From IMG/VR virus record IMGVR_UViG_3300036814_001041, positions 1 to 38,002 of that record: 38,002 nt of DNA. One strand, 5' to 3'. Below are positions 29,561 to 38,002 of this stretch, piece after piece. Numbering within the stretch: the stretch's first letter is position 1; every line of letters begins with the position of its first letter. The notes under the pieces are model-generated. The model had not been told where the DNA came from. It ran no database searches and worked only from the letters and a program-made list of their open reading frames with translations. The position numbers were made by a program, and so were the translations under genes. Source of the DNA: a virus.

Positions 29561-29833
29561 ATGACTGTTCAAGTGGTTACGGGCACAGCGCTGTTGAGCG
29601 CAGGAGCATTTGTAATAAATACACCGATTCGACTTCTGGGTGCTCGGATGCATCACACCACAGACGCGAATGCGGTGATTCTGCTGGACGCATCTGACGG
29701 TAAGAATGTCACCACGCTGAAGGTGACGGATGAACAAGAAACAGATGAAACATGGTTCCCGAATGGTGGGTTCCCGTGCAAGGATGTTCACGTCACAGCG
29801 AGTGCCGGATCTGTTTACATTTACTTTGAATAG
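29561..29833 (+). CDS. Small beta-rich virion-type protein
   Basis: 90 aa, beta-rich (AFVINTPIRLLGARMHHTTDANAVILLDASDGKNVTTLKV), with a C-terminal SVYIYFE. Style and size fit small phage decoration or appendage proteins. No firm family. Strong ribosome-binding site AAGGAG, directly after the dyad repeat. Confidence 0.6.
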   Translation: MTVQVVTGTALLSAGAFVINTPIRLLGARMHHTTDANAVILLDASDGKNVTTLKVTDEQETDETWFPNGGFPCKDVHVTASAGSVYIYFE

Positions 29834-29841
29834 GACCCACT

Positions 29842-31398
29842 ATGCCTGAGGAAGATTTCAGAGACCCAGCGCGACGTAGGCTCCTAGACATTGCGGATAA
29901 TGCGTCGGCAGAAAAAGGTGAGATTCAGACACAGTTACCTGATGTATCCGTGCCGAGTCAGTTCGACACGCCCATCCAGTCTACGGGGATACGCCAGGAC
30001 GTGCTAGCTGGTGTGCAAGGCAATTTCGATCGTAACATCGCACAGATTCAGGAGAATGCTTTGCAGAACCGGCGGTTTAGGGCCGGTTCAACCTCCAATG
30101 CCGAACTCAACGAGGCGCGTTCATCACGTAATCAAGCAATCGGTGCATTGGGGCAGGTTGAGCTGCAGAGTCAGGGTCAGGTATTAGGCGCGTTGGGTGG
30201 GCTAGCTCAGGTTGAGCAGTCTGGTCAGGAAGCTCGTAGCACACAAACAGATTTACTGACGTTCGAGCAACAGAAGGTCGATATTATGGCCGGTGGGCTG
30301 GCAATTGATCAGGGGCGTTTGACACTTGATCGAGACAAGCTGGGTGAAACAGCACGGCAGTTCGATCTATCTTCTGTGGATCAGCGAGCACAGTTCCATG
30401 CTACGATCGCAGCCACAGCTGAACAGAATGGTTTGGATCGTGCGCAGACTGCCGAACTTGCTGCGGCCTCACTCATGGAAGGTGCTCGACAATTTGATGT
30501 GGCTGATGCAACACAGCGCCAACTGGCTGGTGACGCACTGGCAGAAGGTGCGCGACAGTTTGGATTGACACAGGAACAGACACGTGAGCTGGCTGATCAA
30601 TCGTTGGCTGAATCGGCACGCCAGTTTGATCAGTCAGATGCCACACAACGTGATCACTTTACGCGTGAGATTGATGAGCGAGCACGTCAATTCGGCCTCG
30701 ATCAAGATCAGACAAAAGAACTTGCTGCGAATGCTCTCAGTGAAGGTGGACGACAGTTCGACCTCTCGCAAGAGCAAGATTTTGCACTTCATCTATCTAA
30801 CATTGCAGAATCGTCACGACAATTTGAGCTCTCACAGGAGCAGACATTAACACTTGCACGTGAGGCCACGACTGAAGCTGCGCGTCAATTTGATCTCAGT
30901 TCAGGTCAGGACGCAGATCAATTCTCACAGAACATCATCGAGACTGCACGACAGTTTGACTTCTCGCAGGAACAAGCACGTGATCTCGCGATTGAAAGTC
31001 TTGCAGCTAACGAACGTGTGGCGAACTCGCAGCTCAATGTTCAGCATCTAGGGAACATGATCTCACTGTTGACAGATGGGACGCAGGCACTCACAGCAGA
31101 AGATGGTAATAAGATCATCTCGGCCGCATTTGCAATGGGTGACATGGAAGCGTCATTAAACATATCACCTACTGCTGATCAGGCTGTAAATAACGTGCTT
31201 GAGATTTCTAGTCAATCATCTCCAGAAGCGCAGATTACACGTGACCTGGTTACGCGTCCAGATATATGGGGACTTGATCCTCATGAAGTCAGTGCGCTGT
31301 CAGATGAAGAACTCACGCAGTATGAGAACTTAGATTTCGATGGAGATGGAACTGTCAGTATGTCTGACTATATTATCTATTCTGCACGAGGAGGTTGA
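29842..31398 (+). CDS. Internal virion protein with ten 22-residue repeats and a C-terminal EF-hand loop
   Basis: 518 aa. From 30349 to about 31008 the protein has ten consecutive repeats of 22 residues, each built on the pattern xARQFxxxxxQxxxLAxxxxxE; 22 is two hendecads, so a long helical rod or coiled coil is likely. The end reads DFDGDGTVSMSD (498-509), with D1, D3, D5, G6, V8 and D12 of a calcium-binding EF-hand/dockerin loop. It opens the block of ejected virion proteins. AGGA precedes the ATG. Function inferred from position. Confidence 0.7.
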   Translation: MPEEDFRDPARRRLLDIADNASAEKGEIQTQLPDVSVPSQFDTPIQSTGIRQDVLAGVQGNFDRNIAQIQENALQNRRFRAGSTSNAELNEARSSRNQAIGALGQVELQSQGQVLGALGGLAQVEQSGQEARSTQTDLLTFEQQKVDIMAGGLAIDQGRLTLDRDKLGETARQFDLSSVDQRAQFHATIAATAEQNGLDRAQTAELAAASLMEGARQFDVADATQRQLAGDALAEGARQFGLTQEQTRELADQSLAESARQFDQSDATQRDHFTREIDERARQFGLDQDQTKELAANALSEGGRQFDLSQEQDFALHLSNIAESSRQFELSQEQTLTLAREATTEAARQFDLSSGQDADQFSQNIIETARQFDFSQEQARDLAIESLAANERVANSQLNVQHLGNMISLLTDGTQALTAEDGNKIISAAFAMGDMEASLNISPTADQAVNNVLEISSQSSPEAQITRDLVTRPDIWGLDPHEVSALSDEELTQYENLDFDGDGTVSMSDYIIYSARGG

Positions 31399-31399
31399 A

Positions 31400-31798
31400 A
31401 TGCGACTTGATGATGGAATGCACTGGACTTATCGACGTGGTAAGCATTGGTGGTTTCAAGCAGCTACGTTAGGATTGCAGGCTATCGGTATGGGTTTGCA
31501 AGCTGCGAATGCCCCGAAAGATAAAGATCCACGTCGAACGGAACAGGAAGAGCATATCAAACGTGTTGATGATCAATTCACGCGTATTCGTATGGCACGT
31601 GAAAGTGACCAGAATAAGGGTATTCATGGCAATGTCATGAAAACTCTCGGCACGATTGATGACAGTTTCAAAGCACAAACACCTTCGGGAAAAGCTGCAC
31701 TGGCGAAGAGCCAGGGTGGGACTGCTACTGATGCACCTGTAATCTCGACTGATGATGTAGCACCCGCACCTTCACCTGATGACGAGGAGCAAAAGTAA
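31400..31798 (+). CDS. Probable small internal virion protein
   Basis: 132 aa. A Trp/Gly-rich hydrophobic N-terminus (YRRGKHWWFQAATLGLQAIGMGLQAANA) may touch membranes; the remainder is polar and helical, ending in a Pro/Asp/Glu tail. GAGGAGG lies 6 nt before the ATG at 31400. The TAA overlaps the next ATG. Together with the next gene it resembles a T7-like small core protein in position only. Confidence 0.6.
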   Translation: MRLDDGMHWTYRRGKHWWFQAATLGLQAIGMGLQAANAPKDKDPRRTEQEEHIKRVDDQFTRIRMARESDQNKGIHGNVMKTLGTIDDSFKAQTPSGKAALAKSQGGTATDAPVISTDDVAPAPSPDDEEQK

Positions 31799-32931
31799 TG
31801 GCTAGATCAGATGTTCTTCGTGGAATTGGGGCCGGCCTGAGTGCGGTCGGTCAGGGGATGAGTGATATACAATCTCAGCGGGATAACCAAGAGAATCTTG
31901 ATGCTGATCGTAAACTTCAAGAGCGCATGACAGTTGTTGCTGAGAAGAATCAAAAAGGTGAGGACGCATGGAAAAGTTTTCAATCTGACTTCATGGTTCA
32001 AGGTCGGATGATTGAGATCACGGAGAAGAATCGTGATTTCTACGAACGAAATCTTGATCGCACACTCGCGGCTATGCGTGATGCGAACCAGGCGAATCTA
32101 CAAGTATCACTCGAAGGGATGCGTCAGAGTGGTGCTGGTGATCGTCAGGGTAAGGGCTTCGCGCATGACAATGAAATGGCTGACAAAGCCAATCAAGCTA
32201 AAGAAATGCTAATGGAGAACGAGGCTACGATGGCCCTGTTTAGTCGGGCGCGTGCCGCGGGAATCGACATGGCAGGTGAAAAGGTCAAAGCCATGATTAC
32301 TACAATGGCTAATCTCACACCTGATTCTGAGGGTTACGAAGAGAAGAAGATTCAGTTCGATAAGATGCAGAAAGAATTTTCAGATATACTGAATGAAACG
32401 GTGGACTTTGGTAAGAAAAATGCTGATGGTAGTATGGATCTACCAGACGCTGTGCCGGTTATGCCGGTAGCACTCACGACTGATGAAGGTGAGCCACGTG
32501 AAGTTCTGGCAATCGGGCAAGACGTGTTTGAAGGATTAACGACGCAATTTGAAAAGAATCCTGGAGCTGTTGATGCATGGGGTATGATTAAAGTTGCTGC
32601 TGGTGAAATGACCGAGGATGAGTGGGGAAAGATTCGTCGTAAGCTACAGCCAACAGATGCGATCACGATCATTACAGGAACTGCTGCGAATATTCTCGGC
32701 ACACTTGCGAAGGCGGGAGATTCCATCCTGGCTAAGATGTTAGAATCTGCAATGGGCCGTAAGAAGTTTACACCACCGTCAAATGGTGCGCCCGCATCTC
32801 CGCAGGCACCTCCGCCACGAACACCACAAGGTGGCCAGCGTCCACAGACTGCTGGTGGGCCGCCAGATCCTGCACCTAATCAGTCAGCTGCTGCTTCTCC
32901 ACGATCATCTGGTGGAAGGTATAGTTTCTAA
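31798..32931 (+). CDS. Internal virion protein
   Basis: 377 aa. A Gly-rich hydrophobic start (VLRGIGAGLSAVGQGM) is followed by long charged helices with regular Lys/Glu/Gln spacing (KLQERMTVVAEKNQKGEDAW, then QANQAKEMLMENE), a short hydrophobic segment (ITIITGTAANILGTLA), and a C-terminal Pro/Gly/Gln-rich tail. This layout (helices plus membrane-seeking segments) is usual for ejected core proteins of podoviruses. Coupled by TAATG on both sides. Confidence 0.6.
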   Translation: MARSDVLRGIGAGLSAVGQGMSDIQSQRDNQENLDADRKLQERMTVVAEKNQKGEDAWKSFQSDFMVQGRMIEITEKNRDFYERNLDRTLAAMRDANQANLQVSLEGMRQSGAGDRQGKGFAHDNEMADKANQAKEMLMENEATMALFSRARAAGIDMAGEKVKAMITTMANLTPDSEGYEEKKIQFDKMQKEFSDILNETVDFGKKNADGSMDLPDAVPVMPVALTTDEGEPREVLAIGQDVFEGLTTQFEKNPGAVDAWGMIKVAAGEMTEDEWGKIRRKLQPTDAITIITGTAANILGTLAKAGDSILAKMLESAMGRKKFTPPSNGAPASPQAPPPRTPQGGQRPQTAGGPPDPAPNQSAAASPRSSGGRYSF

Positions 32932-33344
32932 TGGCTGAAGAAACTCCACAAGAAGAGCCTCTCGATCCACAGATCGTAGCTCTAGCACGTGCTATACGTC
33001 AGGTAGAAACTGGCAATAAGGCTGTGAAGGGTGCTAGTGGAGAGATGAAATCTCGATATCAATTTATGCCTGCTACCTGGAAAACGTTGGCAAAGAAACA
33101 TTTAGGAAATGCTGATACTACACGTTCAGAAGAAATTGAAAATGAGGTCGTGTATAAAGAACTGCTGTTTCTTGCAGATGAGAAAGGCTATGATGTAGGG
33201 CAGATCGCATCTGTATGGAACAGCGGTAAACCTGATTTCACAGGTAAAGGCACGAATAAAAAAGGTGTGAAATTTGACACGGGTGCATATCGTGATAAAG
33301 TATATAAAGCGTATGTAAAATTTCGTGATGCAGAGGAGGAATAA
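32931..33344 (+). CDS. Lytic transglycosylase-like internal virion protein
   Basis: 137 aa. ALARAIRQVETGNKAVKGAS followed by SRYQFMPATWKTLAKKHLG matches lysozyme-like/SLT transglycosylases: E26 in RQVETGN is the likely catalytic residue, and the RYQFMPATW block is the family signature. It would open a local gap in peptidoglycan for DNA entry. It is a small stand-alone enzyme here, whereas T7 carries it within gp16; the next gene is a very large ejection protein. Strong GAGGAGG ribosome-binding site before the next start. Confidence 0.8.
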   Translation: MAEETPQEEPLDPQIVALARAIRQVETGNKAVKGASGEMKSRYQFMPATWKTLAKKHLGNADTTRSEEIENEVVYKELLFLADEKGYDVGQIASVWNSGKPDFTGKGTNKKGVKFDTGAYRDKVYKAYVKFRDAEEE

Positions 33345-36300
33345 TGGCTCTCGATCTAGCAGATTTTAACAAATTCATGTCAACACAGGATTCAATAGCA
33401 GCGAATCCACAACCGGCCCCTCCTGGTGAGGCTATTGCGTTTCCATCTGCGGGTGGGCAACCTCCATCACCTGTCAGTGCACCTCCGGATGGGATTCAGC
33501 CAGAACCTGCGGGACAGAATTTCGCAGAAGAGAATCCACACCTCAACGCGTTCGCACGTGGGCTGGGAAACAGTGCGACACTTGGGGCCGTGGACCTCGC
33601 GACAGATGAGATATTCACCACAGAGGGTATGGCACAGCTAGCAGGCCAGGCTGTTGGTGAGATTCCGTTCTGGTTTGTAGGTGGTAAGTTGACATCCATG
33701 GCCCTGCGCCAGGGTGCGAAGAGTATCCGTGCGATCGAACAGGCTGGTGGTGCATTCGGTAAGGTGGCAAAATTCACCCGTGTGCATGGTGTGAATGTGG
33801 GTCAGGCCGCGACAGCAGTAGGCGTGGATGTGGGCCGCGCTGTTGTAGGTAATGATCCTGACGCACTGAGTGCCAGTAGGCTTGCACTTGATGTGTCTAT
33901 GCCGTTTGCATCTTCGATTATAAAAATCGCTCGAACACGTGGTGTGCATCGAAGAGCTCAGGAGCGGTTGTCACATGCACATGATGCTAACACAGCCCGC
34001 GTGAATGCGGAGATCTCGGGTGAAGCCCCATTGTCAGTGGCTGAGCATCGTGTGAAACAGGCCGAATTGAATCAAGCATATGATGCACTCACGCCAGAAG
34101 ATGCTAATATCCTGCGTCAAATGGATGATGTGTTCACAGCACATGGTGGTGATCCTGGACATATTGAATCACAGATGAATCTGATTCGTATGGGTGCACC
34201 GATTGATGAGGTGGCGGTCCTGCATAACATTGACGACGTAGGTGAGTATTTACAGTTCCATCGTAATTACCCGATTAACAAACCTGCCGCGAAAACAACG
34301 TGGCGTGAGATTGCAACAACACGTCAGAATCAGGATCTATCTGTCATACGTGAACGGTTGACAATACGTAATCGTGACTACGGGCCACAGGGGCAGATTG
34401 GTGGCAAGAGTCGTTTGGGTGAGCTGGCAGAGGAAGGTGAGGAAGCAATACTCTCACGGCCAGGTAAGCCTGTAAACACCAAAACACCTATACGATCAGC
34501 TGGTAAGTTCACGTCTGTAAGAACATTAGCCCAGCGTCCACGTAACACTGTCGTTGGGGAGGCGGCTGAAACTGGTATGATTGAGCAGCATATGAGACAC
34601 CCAGTGCATGGTAGTAGTGGTGTTGGTGATTTTCAATTGGATGAAGCAGGCGAGGCAGGCTTCGATGCGGCATACGATCGACTGAATGATATCACACGTG
34701 TTGAGGTGCCGAAGGGTAAGATCGGTGATGCAGCACGAACATTCATGGATGGTGTGTCAGGACTCCCTGTGATCAATGACATGGTGATCTCAGCTGTGCG
34801 TGTCGTTGAAAGTATGGGGCCGGCTGGTCGTCAAATGGGCGTGTTACTTCGTAAGGCTCGTATGTGGAATGCGATGCGGACGGGTCAGGCACAAGCTGAT
34901 ATGCTCAACGCGTTTAATAAGATGGAATCAGCTGAACAGTATCAGCAGCTTGTGGGTCACTTAGCCCGTGGAGATGCGACAAGTGATCCAGCTGTGAGAG
35001 TAGCTGCAGAGGCATTCCGCACGCATCATAAGTATGTAGAAGGGATGCTAGTCAGGCAGGAAGTCACGGTGTTGATGGCTGATGGCAAGACGAAGAATCT
35101 CCTGGGTGATATGCTGGAAGAGAACTTTTTTCCACAGGTGCATAACTGGGATAAGGTATTAAAAGAGGAGACTACGTTATCCACGATTGGTAGTAACCTG
35201 AGGAAGAAATTTGGTAATGTATTCGGAGGTATTACGGACAAACAGATTGGAGAGCAGTATATTCACAAGGCACGTAATATGAAGATGCCGAGATTCTCCT
35301 CCCTGTATGAGCGTAATATGAATCTACCTGGATGGCTTGGTGATCCTGAGTCTCTGGCAACACGTGGGAATAAAGGCTATATCGCTGATGTGCAGGAGTC
35401 GATACTCAATTTCTTCGAGGATAGCTACTCACTCGCAGGAAGTAATCGTGTGTTTGGTGCGCCGAAAGGATTTAAATTATTCGACGATACAAACATGCTA
35501 ACAGATCTTGCACCGGTTCACAGTTTCTTGAAGAAGATTATCAACCAGTCTGAAGATACTTTACGTGCATCTATTAAAGCTGGAAAGGACCTGCCTCTAA
35601 AGCACAAGAAAATCTCGGCATTCGAGACACCGAAGGGTGTGGAGATCGCTGCGAACCAGGGTAGTAAAGAGGCACGTGGGCTGCTTAATCAAGCACGACA
35701 ACATTTTGGGGATGATCCTGAGTATAAGCAGCTACCCTGGAAGATGCAGACACTGTTGTCGCAGATGAAAGAGGATGGACATAACGTGAAGATTGCGCAG
35801 GACCTGCTTGAGAGTGTGATGGGCACGAGAGCATTTCGACCCGATCATATCAAAGCGTCTGAAGCGGCCCGTAACCTGCAGATCATCACGAAGCTCGGCA
35901 CGCTCGTAGTGGAGAACATTGGTCAGGTCAGTTTCACCACAACTAAAGTAGGTGTGACAAACGCGCTGAAGGGTCTGCATGCACTGATGCGTGACTGGTC
36001 AGGTAGTGTGGAGTTTGCGCGTGTGGCAGGTGTGCTAGGTGAGAATGCGATCCGTGGATTGGAGGCTGAAGCTGGTCGATCAATGGCTGGTAGGTTCCTA
36101 AAGAGCTCAGGCTTTCAATTCTCAGAGAACCTGCTTCGCACACACGCAGCGGTAAGTGGTAAAATCTGGGTGGAGGACTTGTTCCGCACAGTCGCTAAGG
36201 GGCCGACAAATCACACGGCTAAGATTGCCCTGCGCAAGCTGGAGAAGATTGGGTTTGACACGAAACAGTTTGTGAAAGATGGGCAGCTAACAGAGTTTGG

Positions 36301-37393
36301 TCTGGACGTGATGAAGGGCCTGGATGGAAACAGTGAACAAAAAGGTCTGGCAAGGATGATCCAGAAGATGGCAGGATTTGAGGTGTCACACCAGACACAA
36401 TTCCTCGTTGACGTGATTGATAGCCCAATTTTTCAATCTACACCAATGGGGAAAGTAATGCTGCAGTATAAGAGCTTCTTATCCAACACAACTAAATTTG
36501 TTGTAAGAGACGTGTTCGATGAGGCTCGACAGGGCAACCCAATGCCGCTGATTAGAATGGTGCTCACCGGCATTACTATTGGCGAAATTACCCAAAGCGC
36601 ACGTCAGCTTGCCACGGGTGAGGACCCTGCATCACGTGGACAACAGGGCTGGATCAGAGACCTGATTGCGGATGTGCCGGATGATGATGAAGCAGCGGTT
36701 GCGTGGATGGGTAAGCAATTCAGCGAGTCTGATGTTGCAGCACGGCTTGTAGAAAACGTAGTTGGGATCGGTTACGGTGGTATGTTCGTTGCCATGCTTC
36801 AATCTGCGACCACAGGCGGGAAATTACGGATGATGGAGTTCCTCGGTGGGCCGACTGTGGGAACAATAGTAGACACGGGAGCAGCTGTAGCAAAAGCAGC
36901 TGGAGGCGACGGCTCTCAACTAGCGCGTCGAGCACTACGTGAGGGTGGGGGTATTGCGGGGACACTGACAGGTATTCCGGGTGCAGCATTCGCGGGTGCA
37001 GCTGCTGGTAAGTCATTAGCAATAGCCGCAGTTCCGACTGAATTTCAACAGGAAAGATCATTATACACAACTCCTGAAGAGATGGCTGAGGTGACGAAAC
37101 GTCAGGTGGTTAGAAGTTATAACGAGGTTCGTAACCTTGCTGTGACTGAAGTGGCAAATGGTAATAATAGTAAAGCTGTGCAGATTTTATCTAACTGGAA
37201 TAGTAAAATCAGCGGTCAGATTGAACGGCTGATTTCTGTGGGTGGCTTGAACTCAGGTGTTGTGCAGCGAATCATGTTCGATGATGCTGATATAAAACGA
37301 GTCTTGTCCCCGCAGACGGAGGAACCTGGTGCTTTCGATCAAACTGTGGCGCGGTTGGGTGCGGGAGCGGATCGGGTGGAGGAGATTTTTTAG
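33344..37393 (+). CDS. Giant internal virion / DNA-ejection protein
   Basis: 1349 aa, the largest gene in the window. A Pro/Gly-rich start, then Ala/Gly-rich segments, a Walker-free centre with long helices (AGRQMGVLLRKARMWNAMRTG, then GLARMIQKMAGFEVSHQTQF), and near residue 1180-1235 hydrophobic glycine-rich stretches (GIAGTLTGIPGAAFAGAAAG) likely to insert in membranes. By size and position it corresponds to the large core proteins (T7 gp16-like role) that form the ejection channel. No enzymatic motif recognised. Coupled to the transglycosylase by TAATG. Confidence 0.7.
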   Translation: MALDLADFNKFMSTQDSIAANPQPAPPGEAIAFPSAGGQPPSPVSAPPDGIQPEPAGQNFAEENPHLNAFARGLGNSATLGAVDLATDEIFTTEGMAQLAGQAVGEIPFWFVGGKLTSMALRQGAKSIRAIEQAGGAFGKVAKFTRVHGVNVGQAATAVGVDVGRAVVGNDPDALSASRLALDVSMPFASSIIKIARTRGVHRRAQERLSHAHDANTARVNAEISGEAPLSVAEHRVKQAELNQAYDALTPEDANILRQMDDVFTAHGGDPGHIESQMNLIRMGAPIDEVAVLHNIDDVGEYLQFHRNYPINKPAAKTTWREIATTRQNQDLSVIRERLTIRNRDYGPQGQIGGKSRLGELAEEGEEAILSRPGKPVNTKTPIRSAGKFTSVRTLAQRPRNTVVGEAAETGMIEQHMRHPVHGSSGVGDFQLDEAGEAGFDAAYDRLNDITRVEVPKGKIGDAARTFMDGVSGLPVINDMVISAVRVVESMGPAGRQMGVLLRKARMWNAMRTGQAQADMLNAFNKMESAEQYQQLVGHLARGDATSDPAVRVAAEAFRTHHKYVEGMLVRQEVTVLMADGKTKNLLGDMLEENFFPQVHNWDKVLKEETTLSTIGSNLRKKFGNVFGGITDKQIGEQYIHKARNMKMPRFSSLYERNMNLPGWLGDPESLATRGNKGYIADVQESILNFFEDSYSLAGSNRVFGAPKGFKLFDDTNMLTDLAPVHSFLKKIINQSEDTLRASIKAGKDLPLKHKKISAFETPKGVEIAANQGSKEARGLLNQARQHFGDDPEYKQLPWKMQTLLSQMKEDGHNVKIAQDLLESVMGTRAFRPDHIKASEAARNLQIITKLGTLVVENIGQVSFTTTKVGVTNALKGLHALMRDWSGSVEFARVAGVLGENAIRGLEAEAGRSMAGRFLKSSGFQFSENLLRTHAAVSGKIWVEDLFRTVAKGPTNHTAKIALRKLEKIGFDTKQFVKDGQLTEFGLDVMKGLDGNSEQKGLARMIQKMAGFEVSHQTQFLVDVIDSPIFQSTPMGKVMLQYKSFLSNTTKFVVRDVFDEARQGNPMPLIRMVLTGITIGEITQSARQLATGEDPASRGQQGWIRDLIADVPDDDEAAVAWMGKQFSESDVAARLVENVVGIGYGGMFVAMLQSATTGGKLRMMEFLGGPTVGTIVDTGAAVAKAAGGDGSQLARRALREGGGIAGTLTGIPGAAFAGAAAGKSLAIAAVPTEFQQERSLYTTPEEMAEVTKRQVVRSYNEVRNLAVTEVANGNNSKAVQILSNWNSKISGQIERLISVGGLNSGVVQRIMFDDADIKRVLSPQTEEPGAFDQTVARLGAGADRVEEIF

Positions 37394-37428
37394 GCCGTGG
37401 CATAAAGAGCGATAGCGTCAGGATAAGG

Positions 37429-37457
37429 GCCGTGAGGATGATGGTTATTCTCACGGT
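37429..37457. terminator. Hairpin between convergent genes, probable terminator
   Basis: GCCGTGAG (37429-37436) pairs with CTCACGGT (37450-37457, one G-T pair) over a 13-nt loop, in the 74-nt gap between the late block and the leftward gene. The right side is followed by CTCTTTCC. It probably ends late transcription and may work in both directions. Confidence 0.55.
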
Positions 37458-37467
37458 CTCTTTCCAG

Positions 37468-38002
37468 TCATATCTCATCGAGGTCATCAAACTTTGGTGT
37501 GTCTGATCCCATGTAACGCATGGTCCGATAGAAGGTCCATATCTCCCCGCTTGTAGTTTTCCTCTGCTGCATCTCAATCATCCCGGTTGTTCTAAGAGCC
37601 ACGATAGCTTGTTGGATGCTTTCAGGGTCCATGTAATTGAAGAGTCGTCTGGCGAGGGCGCGAGCAGTAATTCCATTGGCTCCGCCATGTGTCTTAATAG
37701 TGCTGAGAACACGCATAGTATTACGTTGGGAGGGATCAGCTTGTGCTCCAGCAAGAGCAATGTGCATGTTTCCCCTGACTCCCTTGAGCATCTGAACGGC
37801 AGCTTGAATGTGTGGTGTGTGGATTTCCCATTCAGCACCAGCTGATAACGAGAAGACCATCGCCAATTTAAGGATGTGATCGTGCTCGCGTTCGTAGAAA
37901 CCAGACTCTTGCTCAAGCTCACTTCCTTCCTCGCGATTTCCATACCATTCGTCGAAGAACTTGCCTGACTCTCTGTAAATTTCATTTGACCACGCTTCAG
38001 GC
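37468..38002 (-). CDS. C-terminal part of a DUF3987-type primase/helicase-like protein (5-prime end outside window)
   Basis: 178 codons, open to the window edge. The frame reads GFYEREHDHILKLAMVFSLS (about residues 40-60 of the visible part), which matches the C-terminal helical region of DUF3987/primase-helicase proteins (pattern FYERxxDHxLKLA), followed by a winged-helix-like end (GITARALARRLFNYMDPESIQQAIVAL). The start and catalytic domains lie beyond 38002. It belongs with the leftward replication genes at the other end of the window, as expected if the genome is circularly permuted. Confidence 0.65.
   Translation of the reverse strand, partial: PEAWSNEIYRESGKFFDEWYGNREEGSELEQESGFYEREHDHILKLAMVFSLSAGAEWEIHTPHIQAAVQMLKGVRGNMHIALAGAQADPSQRNTMRVLSTIKTHGGANGITARALARRLFNYMDPESIQQAIVALRTTGMIEMQQRKTTSGEIWTFYRTMRYMGSDTPKFDDLDEI

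Noticed and set aside
37578-37985. A 135-aa leftward ORF near the right edge
   Set aside because: Overlaps the primase/helicase-like frame, which has family-like sequence and runs unbroken to the edge; the alternative is Ser/Leu/Thr-rich shadow.

Overview
The window looks like most of the genome of a tailed, short-tailed (podovirus-type) bacteriophage. It has a TerS/TerL packaging pair, a portal, a scaffold-like protein, a major capsid protein, an adaptor plus a beta-propeller tail protein, one long fibre, and a block of large internal (ejected) virion proteins that includes a lytic-transglycosylase-like protein. There is no tail tape-measure gene, tail-tube gene, sheath, integrase or recognisable repressor. 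The host is most likely a Gram-negative bacterium: two late proteins carry signal peptides and one reads as a small outer-membrane beta-barrel. No tRNA, rRNA, CRISPR array or insertion sequence was found.

Layout. (1) 1-9219, leftward early block of about 20 tightly packed genes. Nearest the left edge is a recombination module: a ssDNA-binding-like protein, a Sak4/RecA-like ATPase and a PD-(D/E)XK exonuclease with Cys clusters. Then come many small unknown genes, several with Cys pairs, and a MoxR/CobS-like AAA+ ATPase paired with a DUF7192-like protein. Genes are coupled by ATGA or TAATG overlaps, and several share the ribosome-binding leader AAAGGAGGGCTCGTAATG. Two near-identical sigma70-type promoters (TTGACT, 17 bp, TATATT) drive this block leftward. 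A hairpin-rich gap lies at 4259-4577. (2) 9220-11096, a repeat-rich region with AT-rich DNA that contains one isolated rightward gene (9985-10305) with its own terminator; it is a candidate replication origin and control region. (3) 11015 onward, a strong sigma70-like promoter followed by the rightward late block: packaging (11097-14301), portal, scaffold and capsid (14595-18782), a secreted-looking structural protein, head-tail and tail proteins (19590-25040), many very small genes with membrane segments (25050-29527), and the internal virion proteins (29842-37393). (4) 37468-38002, the C-terminal end of a leftward gene resembling the DUF3987-type primase/helicase family; it runs off the window and converges on the late block across a hairpin terminator.

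How it works together: the left arm supplies replication and recombination, the centre carries control signals, and the right arm builds, packages and probably releases the virion. The M15-type peptidase between TerS and TerL is the best endolysin candidate, and the small membrane proteins at 14288, 25536, 25952, 28195 and 29200 are holin/spanin candidates. All functional calls are from motifs and gene order read by eye; no database search was run.
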